40,315 nt of DNA, taken from positions 1 through 40,315 of the forward strand of contig SVPK01000006.1 in the NCBI GenBank assembly GCA_015065875.1. The letters are read 5' to 3'. This document shows positions 1 through 7,313 of the stretch, in pieces. The notes beneath the pieces are model-generated. The model was not told the origin of the DNA, made no database searches, and was given only the letters and a program-made list of their open reading frames with translations. The stretch comes from Oscillospiraceae bacterium (GTDB taxonomy: Bacteria > Bacillota > Clostridia > Oscillospirales > Acutalibacteraceae). A program made the position numbers and the translations under genes. The number at the start of each line of letters is the position of its first letter. Positions within the stretch are counted from its first letter, which is position 1.

Positions 1-41
1 TCCACTAAAAATTTATCTTTTTTAGGTGCGTGCAGTTTTGT

Positions 42-137
42 AACCTAAAATTTTGCTTTATGGCGAAGCCTTTGCCACGAAGTAATACTTTGTGTCTTAC
101 AAGGGGGAAAGGCAAAGCATTAAGGCAAAATTTGGTT
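42..137. repeat. Imperfect inverted repeat, possible folded intergenic element
   Basis: Two arms can pair: AACC (42-45) with GGTT (134-137), AAATTTTGC (48-56) with GCAAAATTT (125-133), and CTTTGCC (70-76) with GGCAAAG (111-117), with small bulges between them. The first 184 bases hold no gene I can support; the downstream end of tspO is at 185. The arms could belong to a degraded miniature repeat, a structured RNA or the tail of an upstream transcript. No clean T-run marks it as a simple terminator. Confidence 0.4.
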
Positions 138-184
138 CCAAAACCGATTTCGTCCCTAATCGCAACTCCCTTAACCTCCGTTTT

Positions 185-661
185 TTATTTGTTTAAAACC
201 CAAATGGCAAAATTCAGATATCCCGCAAAGGTGACCCAAACCGCATAAGGAATCTGCAAATAGGCGGCGAGGGGAGATATAGCGTGATATTTCATTATTG
301 TTCTTATAATTAAAAAAAGTAAAATGAGCAGCCATAAAAACGCGAATAAAAATGCCCGCATATTAAAGAAAATTATGCTCCAGGCAAAATTAAAAATAAG
401 GCTTGCCGCATAGGTATAAAGCGCCGATTTTTTCTCGTTTTCCGATGCGGCTCTGTCGTTATAAACCATAGCCGCGCTTATGCCCATAAGTATATAAAGA
501 ATGGTCCAAACAATCGGAAATAAAATCCCCGGCGGTGCGAGCGGCGGCGCCTTGATGTCCTCATAAAGATTCATACTGCCGCGTGTGAGCAGTGCCGAAA
601 GCCCGCCAACCGCCAAGGCTAAGAGAATCGAAAAAATATAAACCTTTCGCTTTTCGTTCAT
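185..661 (-). CDS. tspO: TspO/MBR family membrane protein
   Basis: This 158-residue protein matches the TspO/MBR (tryptophan-rich sensory protein) family, five-helix membrane proteins that bind tetrapyrroles and related ligands. Family features visible are the PPLAPPGILFPIVWTILYILMG stretch after the first helix (the PP..P..FP..W..LY motif), a central FNFAWSIIFF helix, and a final AAYLQIPYAVWVTFAGYLN motif. The start is set by a G-rich SD (GGGGGG) seven bases before the ATG; an upstream in-frame ATG five codons earlier lies within that SD and is unlikely. It is transcribed away from the next gene. No binding partner is suggested by context. The family assignment is firm; the physiological role is unknown. 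Confidence 0.9.
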   Translation of the reverse strand: MNEKRKVYIFSILLALAVGGLSALLTRGSMNLYEDIKAPPLAPPGILFPIVWTILYILMGISAAMVYNDRAASENEKKSALYTYAASLIFNFAWSIIFFNMRAFLFAFLWLLILLFLIIRTIMKYHAISPLAAYLQIPYAVWVTFAGYLNFAIWVLNK

Positions 662-743
662 TATATTACCCCCCATAAATAATATTCAGCCTGCCTATAA
701 ATATGTCATTTTGGGGAAATATAAAAAAGAAAGGAATGATAAT

Positions 744-1178
744 ATGATACATGAGGATACAATAAAACTGCTGCGCGAATGTGATGCAGGGGTAAAAATG
801 GGAGTTGCCTCAATCGAGGATGTGCTTTCCTATGTTGGTTCTAAAAAGCTAAAAGATGAACTTGAGAAATGCCGTAAGGAGCATGTTAAGCTTTCGCTCG
901 AAATCGAGGAGCGGCTGCGCGATTTTAATGATGACGGAAAAGACCCCAACCCGATAGCCAAGGGAATGTCCTGGATGAAAACCAATATGAAGCTTGCTAT
1001 GAACGAATCGGATGCAACCGTTGCCGACCTTATGACCGATGGCTGCAATATGGGGGTTAAAACCCTCAATAAATATCTGAATGAGTATGCAGCCGCCGAT
1101 GAGGTTTCAAAGGATATCTGCAAAAGGCTCATAAAGCTTGAGGAAAAATTGGCTAATGAATGCCATGAGTATCTATAG
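744..1178 (+). CDS. Small helical-bundle protein, DUF2383-like (ferritin-like fold possible)
   Basis: This is a soluble, almost entirely helical protein of 144 residues with no signal peptide or membrane segment. The pattern of long amphipathic helices (residues about 2-30, 32-60, 73-108, 112-143) and conserved acidic residues resembles the four-helix PA2169/DUF2383-type ferritin-like proteins often found in Clostridia and Bacilli. I do not see a clear paired ExxH di-iron site, so metal binding is not supported. The start was chosen at the ATG preceded by AAGAAAGGA; an upstream in-frame start at 711 lacks a good SD. It is divergent from tspO and followed by an independent promoter for the GtrA gene. 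Confidence 0.65.
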   Translation: MIHEDTIKLLRECDAGVKMGVASIEDVLSYVGSKKLKDELEKCRKEHVKLSLEIEERLRDFNDDGKDPNPIAKGMSWMKTNMKLAMNESDATVADLMTDGCNMGVKTLNKYLNEYAAADEVSKDICKRLIKLEEKLANECHEYL

Positions 1179-1196
1179 GCCATAGAACAAAAAATC

Positions 1197-1224
1197 TTGT
1201 TTTTTCATTATTTTATGCTATAAT
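1197..1224 (+). promoter_or_regulatory. Sigma-A type promoter with extended -10, upstream of gtrA-like gene
   Basis: TTGTTT (1197-1202) and TATAAT (1219-1224) are separated by 16 bases, and TGC immediately precedes the -10 hexamer, giving an extended -10. It lies just after the stop of the helical-bundle gene and about 30 bases before the next ATG. Confidence 0.7.
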
Positions 1225-1228
1225 AAAA

Positions 1229-1247
1229 CCAAAGTAAAATACTTTGG
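1229..1247 (+). promoter_or_regulatory. Perfect inverted repeat at the transcript start, overlapping the SD of the GtrA gene
   Basis: CCAAAGTA (1229-1236) and TACTTTGG (1240-1247) form a perfect 8-bp inverted repeat with a 3-base loop. It sits at the predicted transcription start and takes in the first Gs of the GGGGG SD (1246-1250). It could be an operator or an RNA hairpin limiting ribosome access; the sequence cannot decide between these. Confidence 0.45.
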
Positions 1248-1255
1248 GGGTATTT

Positions 1256-1720
1256 ATGGAAAAACAAAATTTATGGCAATTTATAAAGTTTACTCTTTTT
1301 TCTCTCTCCGCAGGTGTTATTCAGTTGGGCTCTTATGCTCTTCTTGATATGGCGCTTAAGGATTGGCAATGGTTTTATTCTATAAAACCGGATTTCTTTT
1401 TTGAAACTCCGGATGCCTATCGCCATGCGGTAGCATATTTTATATCGCTCGTTTTATCGGTTGTTTGGAACTTTACCTTTAATCGCCGCTTTACCTTTAA
1501 GTCGGCGGCCAACATTCCGATAGCAATGCTCAAGGTTGCAGGCTTCTACCTGGTATTCACTCCGCTGTCGCTCTGGCTTGGCGGTCTTGCCGTTGATGCA
1601 GGTGTGAATAATTTCTTGGTTGAAATTTTAACCATGACATCCAACCTTATTCTCGAATATTTCTATTGCAAATTTGTTGTTTATCGCGGAAAGGAAAATA
1701 CCCGCGAGCAAAAGGCTTAA
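1256..1720 (+). CDS. GtrA family membrane protein
   Basis: This 154-residue protein has four predicted membrane segments (about residues 9-28, 60-78, 91-112 and 120-138) and the GtrA/DPMS1 signature between helices 2 and 3, with the VWNFTFNRRFTF motif. GtrA proteins are thought to help move lipid-linked sugars across the membrane for glycosylation of surface polymers. No glycosyltransferase gene lies next to it, so the substrate is not indicated. The ATG has a GGGGG SD six bases upstream; the more upstream in-frame TTG is ruled out because it lies inside that SD. It forms a single transcription unit, with its own promoter before and a terminator after. Confidence 0.88.
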   Translation: MEKQNLWQFIKFTLFSLSAGVIQLGSYALLDMALKDWQWFYSIKPDFFFETPDAYRHAVAYFISLVLSVVWNFTFNRRFTFKSAANIPIAMLKVAGFYLVFTPLSLWLGGLAVDAGVNNFLVEILTMTSNLILEYFYCKFVVYRGKENTREQKA

Positions 1721-1724
1721 TTTT

Positions 1725-1767
1725 AAAAACCGTTTCACTAAAAAGTTTTTTGGTGAAGCGGTTTTTT
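1725..1767 (+). terminator. Rho-independent terminator after gtrA-like gene
   Basis: An AAAACCGTTTCACT arm pairs with GGTGAAGCGGTTTTTT, with one G-T pair, and ends in a run of six Ts. It directly follows the stop codon. Confidence 0.85.
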
Positions 1768-1768
1768 G

Positions 1769-1796
1769 TTGATATTTTACTTTCCTGTGATATAAT
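1769..1796 (+). promoter_or_regulatory. Sigma-A promoter with extended -10, upstream of amidohydrolase-acyltransferase gene
   Basis: TTGATA (1769-1774) and TATAAT (1791-1796) are spaced 16 bases apart, with TGA directly before the -10. It begins immediately after the preceding terminator and probably drives the following run of closely spaced genes through azlD. Confidence 0.75.
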
Positions 1797-1826
1797 CAAA
1801 GTGTATGATTTATGTGAGGTGCGGAT

Positions 1827-3500
1827 ATGAAAATTCTTGATATACATACCCATGCAATGGCCAAAAAACCAACCCCCGAAAAGCTTTTGTCCGATATGGA
1901 AAAAGCAGGAGTTTGGGGCGGATGCGTCTTTTCCAATCGCCCGTATTATCCTTATAGCGATATAGGAACCTCGTTCGATGAACGAATGGAGGAGGTTCTC
2001 GGTTGGTGTAAGGGATATGAGGATAGGCTTTTCCCCGTTATGTGGATTCACCCATATGAGCCCGATATTATCGAAAATATCCATAAAGCGGTAAAAAGCG
2101 GCATATGCGCCTTTAAAATTATCTGCACAGATTTTTATGTCTATGAGGAGCAGAGCCTGCGTGTTCTCCGTGAGATAGCATCCCTCAATGTCCCTGTTTT
2201 CTTCCATTCGGGAATTTTATGGGATGGTCGCGTTTCCTCAAGCTATAACCGCCCTATAAACTGGGAGGCGCTTATAGGCATAAAGGGACTTCGCTTTTCA
2301 ATGGGTCATTGCTCATGGCCTTGGATTGATGAGTGTATCGTATTATACGGCAAGTTTTTAAACTCCCTGCTAACGGGTGATACTGCCGAAATGTTCTTTG
2401 ATATAACCCCGGGAACTCCCGATATCTATCGCGAGGAGCTTTTAACCAAGCTCTATACCATCGGCTATGATGTTGGCGATAATATCATATTCGGAACCGA
2501 TGCCTATTCGAGCGATTATAGCTCTGCTTGGGCAAAAAAATGGCTCGATACCGATAAGCGAATAATGGATAAATTGGGTGTTAGCCGTGAATGCCGCGAA
2601 AAGCTTTATTATGATAACTTTATGCGTTTTTTGGGCAAAGGCGAAAAGAAGGAATATTCCTCGCCCGATACCGATAATTCCAATGCTTGGTCGCCCGTAA
2701 ACGGTGAGGTTGCCGCGGCGGCCGAAAAGTGGTATAAAAAGCTCGGCTTCCCGAGCCGTTTCGATAACGAATTTTATGAGGCTCTAAAAAATATCCCCGT
2801 TTCGGATGCCGTAACTGTCGAGGATTTTAGAGCGGGAACCGATGGCAAGCGGAATCTTATAACCGCGCTTTGGCTTTGCGAAGGGCTTGAAAAGCGCTAT
2901 AAGGAAAAGGGCATTCCCGAGGAAATTCTGCTCGATACCCTTTCCGATTTGGTTATCTGGTGTGAAACCTGGAGCGAGATTAAGGGTGAGCTTTGGCTTG
3001 GCGAAAACGCATGGCTTGCGCGCCATCTTGATATGAAGCTTCTGAAACTCGGCCGCCTTCAGTTTTGTATGGCAGGTAGCGAGCATGCTATCCCTAAATA
3101 CAAAATCGAAAAGGATGATAATGTTTTAGAGGTTCATATTCCTGCGGTAGGGCCGCTTAACTGCGAAGAATGTAAGACTTCGCTTGCGGCGGCGGATGAG
3201 TTCTTTGGCCGCTTTTTCCCCGAATTTACATATTCTCAAAAAACCTGTCATTCCTGGCTTTTAGACCCAACACTTAATGAGGTTTTAAAGGAAAACAGTA
3301 ATATCTTAAAATTCCAGGAGCTTTTTGATATAACCGAAACCGAAAAATCGGATGATATCATCCGCTATGTTTTCACTTGGGATACCAACCGAGTAAACCT
3401 TAAGAATAAGGTGGCCGATGGCGGATTGGCGACAGCCGTTAAACGCCGAATCCTCTCGGGCGGAGATTTTTATTGCGCTATCGGCGTTATAAAGGATTAA
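1827..3500 (+). CDS. Amidohydrolase fused to acyltransferase-like C-terminal half
   Basis: The N-terminal half (residues 1-275) is a metal-dependent hydrolase of the amidohydrolase-2 type: it has the DIHTH metal motif (His7, His9), His127 in FFHSG, His161 in MGHC, and Asp225 in GTDAY. The second half (about 295-555) resembles the Clostridial acyltransferase-like proteins with NAT_N and GNAT-like C-terminal domains; recognisable parts are the WCETWSE helix, HIPAVGPL, and the CHSWLLDPTLNEVL..SNILKFQ segment. I know the two halves as separate proteins and infer that the fusion couples hydrolysis and acyl transfer on related substrates; the reaction is unknown. The ATG follows GAGGTGCGGAT. It heads a cluster with the small unknown gene and the nuclease. 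Confidence 0.7.
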   Translation: MKILDIHTHAMAKKPTPEKLLSDMEKAGVWGGCVFSNRPYYPYSDIGTSFDERMEEVLGWCKGYEDRLFPVMWIHPYEPDIIENIHKAVKSGICAFKIICTDFYVYEEQSLRVLREIASLNVPVFFHSGILWDGRVSSSYNRPINWEALIGIKGLRFSMGHCSWPWIDECIVLYGKFLNSLLTGDTAEMFFDITPGTPDIYREELLTKLYTIGYDVGDNIIFGTDAYSSDYSSAWAKKWLDTDKRIMDKLGVSRECREKLYYDNFMRFLGKGEKKEYSSPDTDNSNAWSPVNGEVAAAAEKWYKKLGFPSRFDNEFYEALKNIPVSDAVTVEDFRAGTDGKRNLITALWLCEGLEKRYKEKGIPEEILLDTLSDLVIWCETWSEIKGELWLGENAWLARHLDMKLLKLGRLQFCMAGSEHAIPKYKIEKDDNVLEVHIPAVGPLNCEECKTSLAAADEFFGRFFPEFTYSQKTCHSWLLDPTLNEVLKENSNILKFQELFDITETEKSDDIIRYVFTWDTNRVNLKNKVADGGLATAVKRRILSGGDFYCAIGVIKD

Positions 3501-3510
3501 AGGAGAAAAA

Positions 3511-3912
3511 ATGCATCTCATTGTATGTATTGATGACCGCGGCGGAATGTCGTTTTTCGGCAAGCGCCAAAGCATGGATAGCGCCGTTCGCACCGATATA
3601 CTTAAAACGGCGGAGGGCGAGATTTTTATGACCGCCTATTCCGCCCGTCAGTTTGACGATTGCGGCCGTATAAAGATATGCGATGATTCCATTGGCGAAA
3701 TAGGGGAAGGGGATACCCTCTTTTTAGAAACGGTCGACCCGCGTCCTTTTTTGGATGAGGCTAAAAAAATAACCCTCTATCGTTGGAATCGAACCTATCC
3801 CTTCGATATGGCCTTTCCGCTACAGGAGCTGGAGAGCCGGCGAAAGAAAATTCGTTTTTCCGATTTCTCGGGCTCGTCGCATGATAAAATAACCAAAGAG
3901 GAGTGGGTATAG
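3511..3912 (+). CDS. Conserved hypothetical protein, 133 residues
   Basis: This is a soluble 133-residue protein starting MHLIVCIDDRGGMSF, followed by KRQSMDSAVRTDIL and a YSARQF motif. I recognise this N-terminal pattern as a small conserved Clostridia protein that public annotation sometimes mislabels as a ribonuclease Z; no metallo-beta-lactamase motif is present, so I reject that name. The start has a strong AAGGAG SD. Its stop codon overlaps the GTG start of the nuclease lipoprotein by one base (TAGTG), so the two are very probably translationally coupled and may work together. No function can be assigned. Confidence 0.75.
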   Translation: MHLIVCIDDRGGMSFFGKRQSMDSAVRTDILKTAEGEIFMTAYSARQFDDCGRIKICDDSIGEIGEGDTLFLETVDPRPFLDEAKKITLYRWNRTYPFDMAFPLQELESRRKKIRFSDFSGSSHDKITKEEWV

Positions 3913-4838
3913 TGAAAAGGCTTTTGAGTATCGTTTTGTTGCTTTCGGTAATACTTTGCTTTTCGGCCTGCGGTAGTCAGTCGGCTCCCGCCGAACCAAC
4001 CCCTTCTGCTACCGAGTCCAATCCTTCGAGCGCACCTTCTGCGGTAATATCGGTAGATAACATCCCGGAGTATACCAATATTCCTTATGTTGTTATAAAT
4101 GGTAACATTCCCGAATTTTCCGAGGCAGAAAAGAAGCCGCAGTCGCTTGAGAGATATAGTGAACTCGATAGCATGGGACGTTGCGGTATAGCCTTTGCCT
4201 GCATCGGAACCGATATAATGCCAACCGAGGAGCGCGGCAGTATCGGTCAGGTAAAGCCAACTGGCTGGCATACCGTTAAATACGACCATGTTGACGGCAA
4301 ATATCTTTATAACCGTTGCCATCTTATCGGCTATCAACTAACCGGCGAAAACGCAAACGTTAAAAATCTTATAACAGGAACCCGATATATGAATGTTGAG
4401 GGTATGCTTCCGTTTGAAAATATGGTGGCCGATTATGTAAAAGAAACAGGCAACCATGTGCTCTATCGCGTAACCCCCGTGTTCAAGGGGGATGAGCTTT
4501 TGTGTCGCGGAGTTGTTATGGAAGCCCTGTCGCTCGAGGATGACGGCGAGGGAATAGCCTTTAATGTATTTGTATATAACGTTCAACCCAAAATAGTAAT
4601 CGATTATAAAACAGGCAGCAGCTATGAGTCGGGGGAGCCGACCTCCTCTAATCAATATAGCGGCGCCGCAACCGTTACCTTCGTTTTAAATACTAATACG
4701 AAAAAATATCACCGAGTAGATTGTAGCTCGGTTCTCGATATGAATCCCAATAATAAAAAATACTATACGGGGCCGTTCTCGGGACTAGAGGGCTATTCTC
4801 CGTGTGGAATCTGTAAACCCCAAGAGGCATCAAAATAA
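3912..4838 (+). CDS. Lipoprotein DNA/RNA non-specific endonuclease (EndA/NucA-like)
   Basis: This 308-residue lipoprotein begins with a signal peptide ending in the lipobox LCFSAC (lipidated Cys20), followed by a Ser/Pro-rich spacer. Residues about 60-230 form a beta-beta-alpha-metal nuclease of the EndA/DNA-entry type, with the NRCHLIGYQLTGE motif (His137 is the likely general base) and downstream Asn161 as a probable metal-site residue. The C-terminal part (255-303) carries a small zinc-site-like module, HRVDC (His267, Cys271) plus CGIC (Cys298, Cys301), as seen at the ends of several Firmicute nucleases. The start is GTG with AGAGGAG nine bases upstream; an upstream GTG at 3903 sits inside that SD. 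Likely roles are surface DNA degradation for nutrition or DNA uptake; no competence genes are adjacent. Confidence 0.85.
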   Translation: MKRLLSIVLLLSVILCFSACGSQSAPAEPTPSATESNPSSAPSAVISVDNIPEYTNIPYVVINGNIPEFSEAEKKPQSLERYSELDSMGRCGIAFACIGTDIMPTEERGSIGQVKPTGWHTVKYDHVDGKYLYNRCHLIGYQLTGENANVKNLITGTRYMNVEGMLPFENMVADYVKETGNHVLYRVTPVFKGDELLCRGVVMEALSLEDDGEGIAFNVFVYNVQPKIVIDYKTGSSYESGEPTSSNQYSGAATVTFVLNTNTKKYHRVDCSSVLDMNPNNKKYYTGPFSGLEGYSPCGICKPQEASK

Positions 4839-5554
4839 TGGAACAAAACAGTTTTAAAAAAGGAATCGTAGATGGACTTCCCATATGCATAGGATACTTT
4901 GCGGTATCCTTTGCTTTTGGTATATTCGCCGTCTCCAATGGGCTTACCTGGCTCGAAGCGGTGCTCATCTCAATGACCAACCTGACCTCTGCAGGTCAGC
5001 TTGCGGGAGCCCCGATAATAGCGGGCGGCGGAACCTTTGCCGAGCTTGCGATATCCCAACTCGTTATAAATTCGCGTTATTCGCTTATGTCGGTTTCGCT
5101 TTCGCAGCGTCTGTCGGGCAAGGTAAAGCTTTGGCAACGCTTAATTATAGCCTTTGGTAATACCGATGAGATTTTTGCCGTTGCAACCGCAAACCCAAAT
5201 ATGGTTGGCGAAAAATATATGTACGGACTTATTTTAACCCCGCTCCTCGGTTGGACAGGCGGAACATTGCTCGGCGCCGTTGCGGGAGATATATTGCCTG
5301 CTATAGTTGTAACCTCGCTCGGTGTTGCGATTTATGGAATGTTTATAGCCATTGTGGTTCCGCAAATAAAGCGCGAGCGCTCGGCCGCAGTTTGTGCAGG
5401 TATAGCGGTAGCATTCAGCTGCGCGCTCTATTATGTGCCCGTAATTCGTGAGATTCCCGATGGTTTTAAAATAATAATCTGCGCTATCGCCGCTGCGCTT
5501 ATAGCCGCGATTCTTTTCCCGATAGGCAAAAAGGAGGGCGAAGCGAATGATTAG
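4838..5554 (+). CDS. azlC: AzlC family branched-chain amino acid exporter, large subunit
   Basis: This 238-residue integral membrane protein is the large subunit of the AzlCD two-component exporter of branched-chain amino acids. Family hallmarks are the start KKGIVDGLPICIGYFAVSFAFGI, the TSAGQ motif in helix 2, and the VINSRYSLMSVSL segment. Its ATG overlaps the nuclease stop codon (TAATG), and its last eight bases overlap the azlD start, giving a coupled azlC-azlD pair. Arginine biosynthesis genes follow, but behind their own promoter. No Lrp or AzlB regulator is present in the window. Confidence 0.92.
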   Translation: MEQNSFKKGIVDGLPICIGYFAVSFAFGIFAVSNGLTWLEAVLISMTNLTSAGQLAGAPIIAGGGTFAELAISQLVINSRYSLMSVSLSQRLSGKVKLWQRLIIAFGNTDEIFAVATANPNMVGEKYMYGLILTPLLGWTGGTLLGAVAGDILPAIVVTSLGVAIYGMFIAIVVPQIKRERSAAVCAGIAVAFSCALYYVPVIREIPDGFKIIICAIAAALIAAILFPIGKKEGEAND

Positions 5555-5864
5555 CGAAGGCTTTCTTGCATATCTGCTCGTAATTGCAGGAACTACATAT
5601 CTCGTTAGAATGATACCGCTTGTGCTCTGCAAGAAAAAGATTGAAAATCGGTTTGTGCTTTCTTTTTTGCATTATGTTCCTATAGCGGTTCTCTCGGCTA
5701 TGACAATACCGGCTATTTTCTATGCTACCGATAGTATCTATACCGCCGCAGTCGGATTTATCTCGGCCGTAGTTTTGGCCTATTTCTCCCAAAGTCTTGT
5801 AACCGTTGCGGCCGTTTCCTGCCTTTCGGTTCTGGCGGTGGAATTAATTTTGAAATTATTTTAA
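5547..5864 (+). CDS. azlD: AzlD family branched-chain amino acid exporter, small subunit
   Basis: This 105-residue protein has three to four membrane helices and the AzlD pattern TTYLVRMIPLVLCKKKI followed by FLHYVPIAVLSAMTIPAIF. AzlD is the partner of AzlC, and the two together export branched-chain amino acids. The start codon lies inside the end of azlC, with a GGAGG SD nine bases upstream within azlC. No terminator is obvious after the stop; the next 90 bases are AT-rich and hold the regulatory sites of argG. Confidence 0.92.
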   Translation: MISEGFLAYLLVIAGTTYLVRMIPLVLCKKKIENRFVLSFLHYVPIAVLSAMTIPAIFYATDSIYTAAVGFISAVVLAYFSQSLVTVAAVSCLSVLAVELILKLF

Positions 5865-5889
5865 TAAAAAGCGCATAAAACTCGATAAA

Positions 5890-5949
5890 TATGCAAAATT
5901 GTGCATATTATCCAACAAAAAATGCATAAATATTGAATAATTATGTATT
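5890..5949 (+). promoter_or_regulatory. Candidate ArgR/AhrC binding sites (ARG boxes)
   Basis: Two overlapping 18-base sites, AATGCATAAATATTGAAT (5921-5938) and ATTGAATAATTATGTATT (5932-5949), each match the general ARG box pattern at 16 of 18 positions by my count. A third, weaker palindrome, TATGCAAAATTGTGCATA, lies at 5890-5907. They end seven bases before the -35 of the argG promoter, as expected for arginine-dependent control. The regulator gene is not in the window. Confidence 0.6.
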
Positions 5950-5956
5950 TGTGTGC

Positions 5957-5985
5957 TTGACAAACCCCTAACAAAGGGATATAAT
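5957..5985 (+). promoter_or_regulatory. Consensus sigma-A promoter of argGH
   Basis: TTGACA (5957-5962) and TATAAT (5980-5985) are separated by exactly 17 bases, a perfect vegetative promoter. It lies about 50 bases upstream of the argG ATG and directly downstream of the ARG-box-like sites. Confidence 0.9.
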
Positions 5986-6033
5986 ATTGCTTGTATTAAA
6001 ATTTGTTGCATAAATATCCAGGAGGCACCAAAA

Positions 6034-7251
6034 ATGAAAAAAGAAGATATCAAAAAGGTAGTTCTGGCCTACTCGGGCGGACTTGATACATCCATAATGA
6101 TTTCTTGGCTTAAAGAAAATTATAACAACTGCGAGGTTGTTGCCGTATCGGGCAACGTTGGTCAGGCCGATGAACTCGAGGGTCTCGAGGAGAAGGCATT
6201 AAAGACCGGCGCATCCAAGCTTTATGTTCTTGACTTAACCGAGGAATATGTTAATGATTATATTATCCCAACAATGAAGGCAGGCGCTGTTTATGAGGAT
6301 TATCTCCTCGGTACCAGTCATGCACGTCCCTGTATCGCCAAGGGTCTTGTTGAGATAGCAATTAAGGAAAATGCCGATGCTATCGTTCATGGTTGCACAG
6401 GTAAGGGTAACGACCAGGTTCGTTTCGAGCTTGCTATTAAGCATTTCGCTCCCAATATGCCGATAATCGCTCCCTGGCGCGAATGGGAACTTAAGTCCCG
6501 CGATGAGGAGATTGAATATGCCGAAGCGCATAATATCCCGCTTAAAATTAACCGCGAGACCAACTATTCAAAGGATAAGAACCTTTGGCACCTCTCTCAT
6601 GAAGGTCTTGACCTTGAGGATACCGGCAATGAGCCTATGTATGAAAAGGAAGGCTTCCTTGAGATGGGCGTTTCTCCCATCGCAGCTCCCGATAAGCCTA
6701 CCTATATAACCCTCGATTTTGAGCAGGGTGTTCCTGTTGCACTCAATGATGAGAAGCTGACCGCAAAGGAAATCATCCTAAAGCTTAATGAAATTGGCGG
6801 AGCAAACGGTATTGGTATTATCGATATCGTTGAAAACCGTCTTGTTGGTATGAAATGCCGCGGCGTTTATGAAACTCCGGGAGGAACCATCCTCTATAAG
6901 GCTCATAGTGTTCTTGAGAGCATCTGCCTCGATAAGATGACCTTGCATGAAAAGCAGAAGCTTTCCATCACCTTTGCAGAGCTCGTTTATAACGGTCAGT
7001 GGTTTACTCCTCTGCGTGAGGCTCTTTCGGCATTCGTTGATAAGACCCAAGAGAAGGTAACCGGTAAGGTTCGCCTTAAGCTCTATAAGGGCAATATGAT
7101 AAACGCAGGCGTTTGGAGCCCCTATTCGCTCTATAGCGAGGAAATCGCAACCTTCGGTGAGAGCGATTATGACCAGCGCGATTCTGCCGGATTTATCAAT
7201 CTCTATGGTCTGCCGATTAAGGTTCAGGCTATGGTTGATGGCAAAAAGTAA
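6034..7251 (+). CDS. argG: Argininosuccinate synthase
   Basis: ArgG joins citrulline and aspartate with ATP to give argininosuccinate, the seventh step of arginine synthesis. The 405-residue protein has the usual family length, the PP-loop AYSGGLDTS near residue 13, the [13 protein letters not shown] motif, and WREW and GRxxGMK-type segments further on. The start follows AGGAGG with eight bases of spacing; in-frame upstream codons lie in the promoter region and are not part of the gene. It forms an operon with argH, separated by a 62-base gap that contains a perfect hairpin. Confidence 0.97.
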   Translation: MKKEDIKKVVLAYSGGLDTSIMISWLKENYNNCEVVAVSGNVGQADELEGLEEKALKTGASKLYVLDLTEEYVNDYIIPTMKAGAVYEDYLLGTSHARPCIAKGLVEIAIKENADAIVHGCTGKGNDQVRFELAIKHFAPNMPIIAPWREWELKSRDEEIEYAEAHNIPLKINRETNYSKDKNLWHLSHEGLDLEDTGNEPMYEKEGFLEMGVSPIAAPDKPTYITLDFEQGVPVALNDEKLTAKEIILKLNEIGGANGIGIIDIVENRLVGMKCRGVYETPGGTILYKAHSVLESICLDKMTLHEKQKLSITFAELVYNGQWFTPLREALSAFVDKTQEKVTGKVRLKLYKGNMINAGVWSPYSLYSEEIATFGESDYDQRDSAGFINLYGLPIKVQAMVDGKK

Positions 7252-7260
7252 AGATTTTCT

Positions 7261-7285
7261 GTCCTGCACAAATCCTGTGCAGGAC
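7261..7285 (+). other. Perfect intergenic hairpin between argG and argH
   Basis: GTCCTGCACA (7261-7270) and TGTGCAGGAC (7276-7285) make a 10-bp perfect stem with a 5-base loop. The following sequence is not a clean T-run, so it is more likely to be an RNA stability or processing element, or a leaky terminator, than a full terminator. Confidence 0.6.
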
Positions 7286-7313
7286 ATTTCTGCTATTTTA
7301 AAGGAGAAAAAAT

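Noticed and set aside
30..248. Plus-strand open frame of 72 codons at the left edge
   Set aside because: It overlaps the folded repeat and the end of tspO, and has no SD or recognisable sequence.
1647..2207. Minus-strand open frame of 186 codons
   Set aside because: It runs across the gtrA terminator and the amidohydrolase start on the opposite strand; its composition looks like a shadow of the real genes.
3511..3912. Ribonuclease Z label for the 133-residue protein
   Set aside because: The protein is too short and has no metallo-beta-lactamase HxHxDH motif.
3795..4337. Minus-strand open frame of 180 codons
   Set aside because: It is antisense to the small unknown gene and the nuclease; no motif or SD supports it.
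5866..6033. Possible T-box or other riboswitch before argG
   Set aside because: I find no T-box consensus or antiterminator structure; the region is explained by ARG-box-like sites and a consensus promoter.
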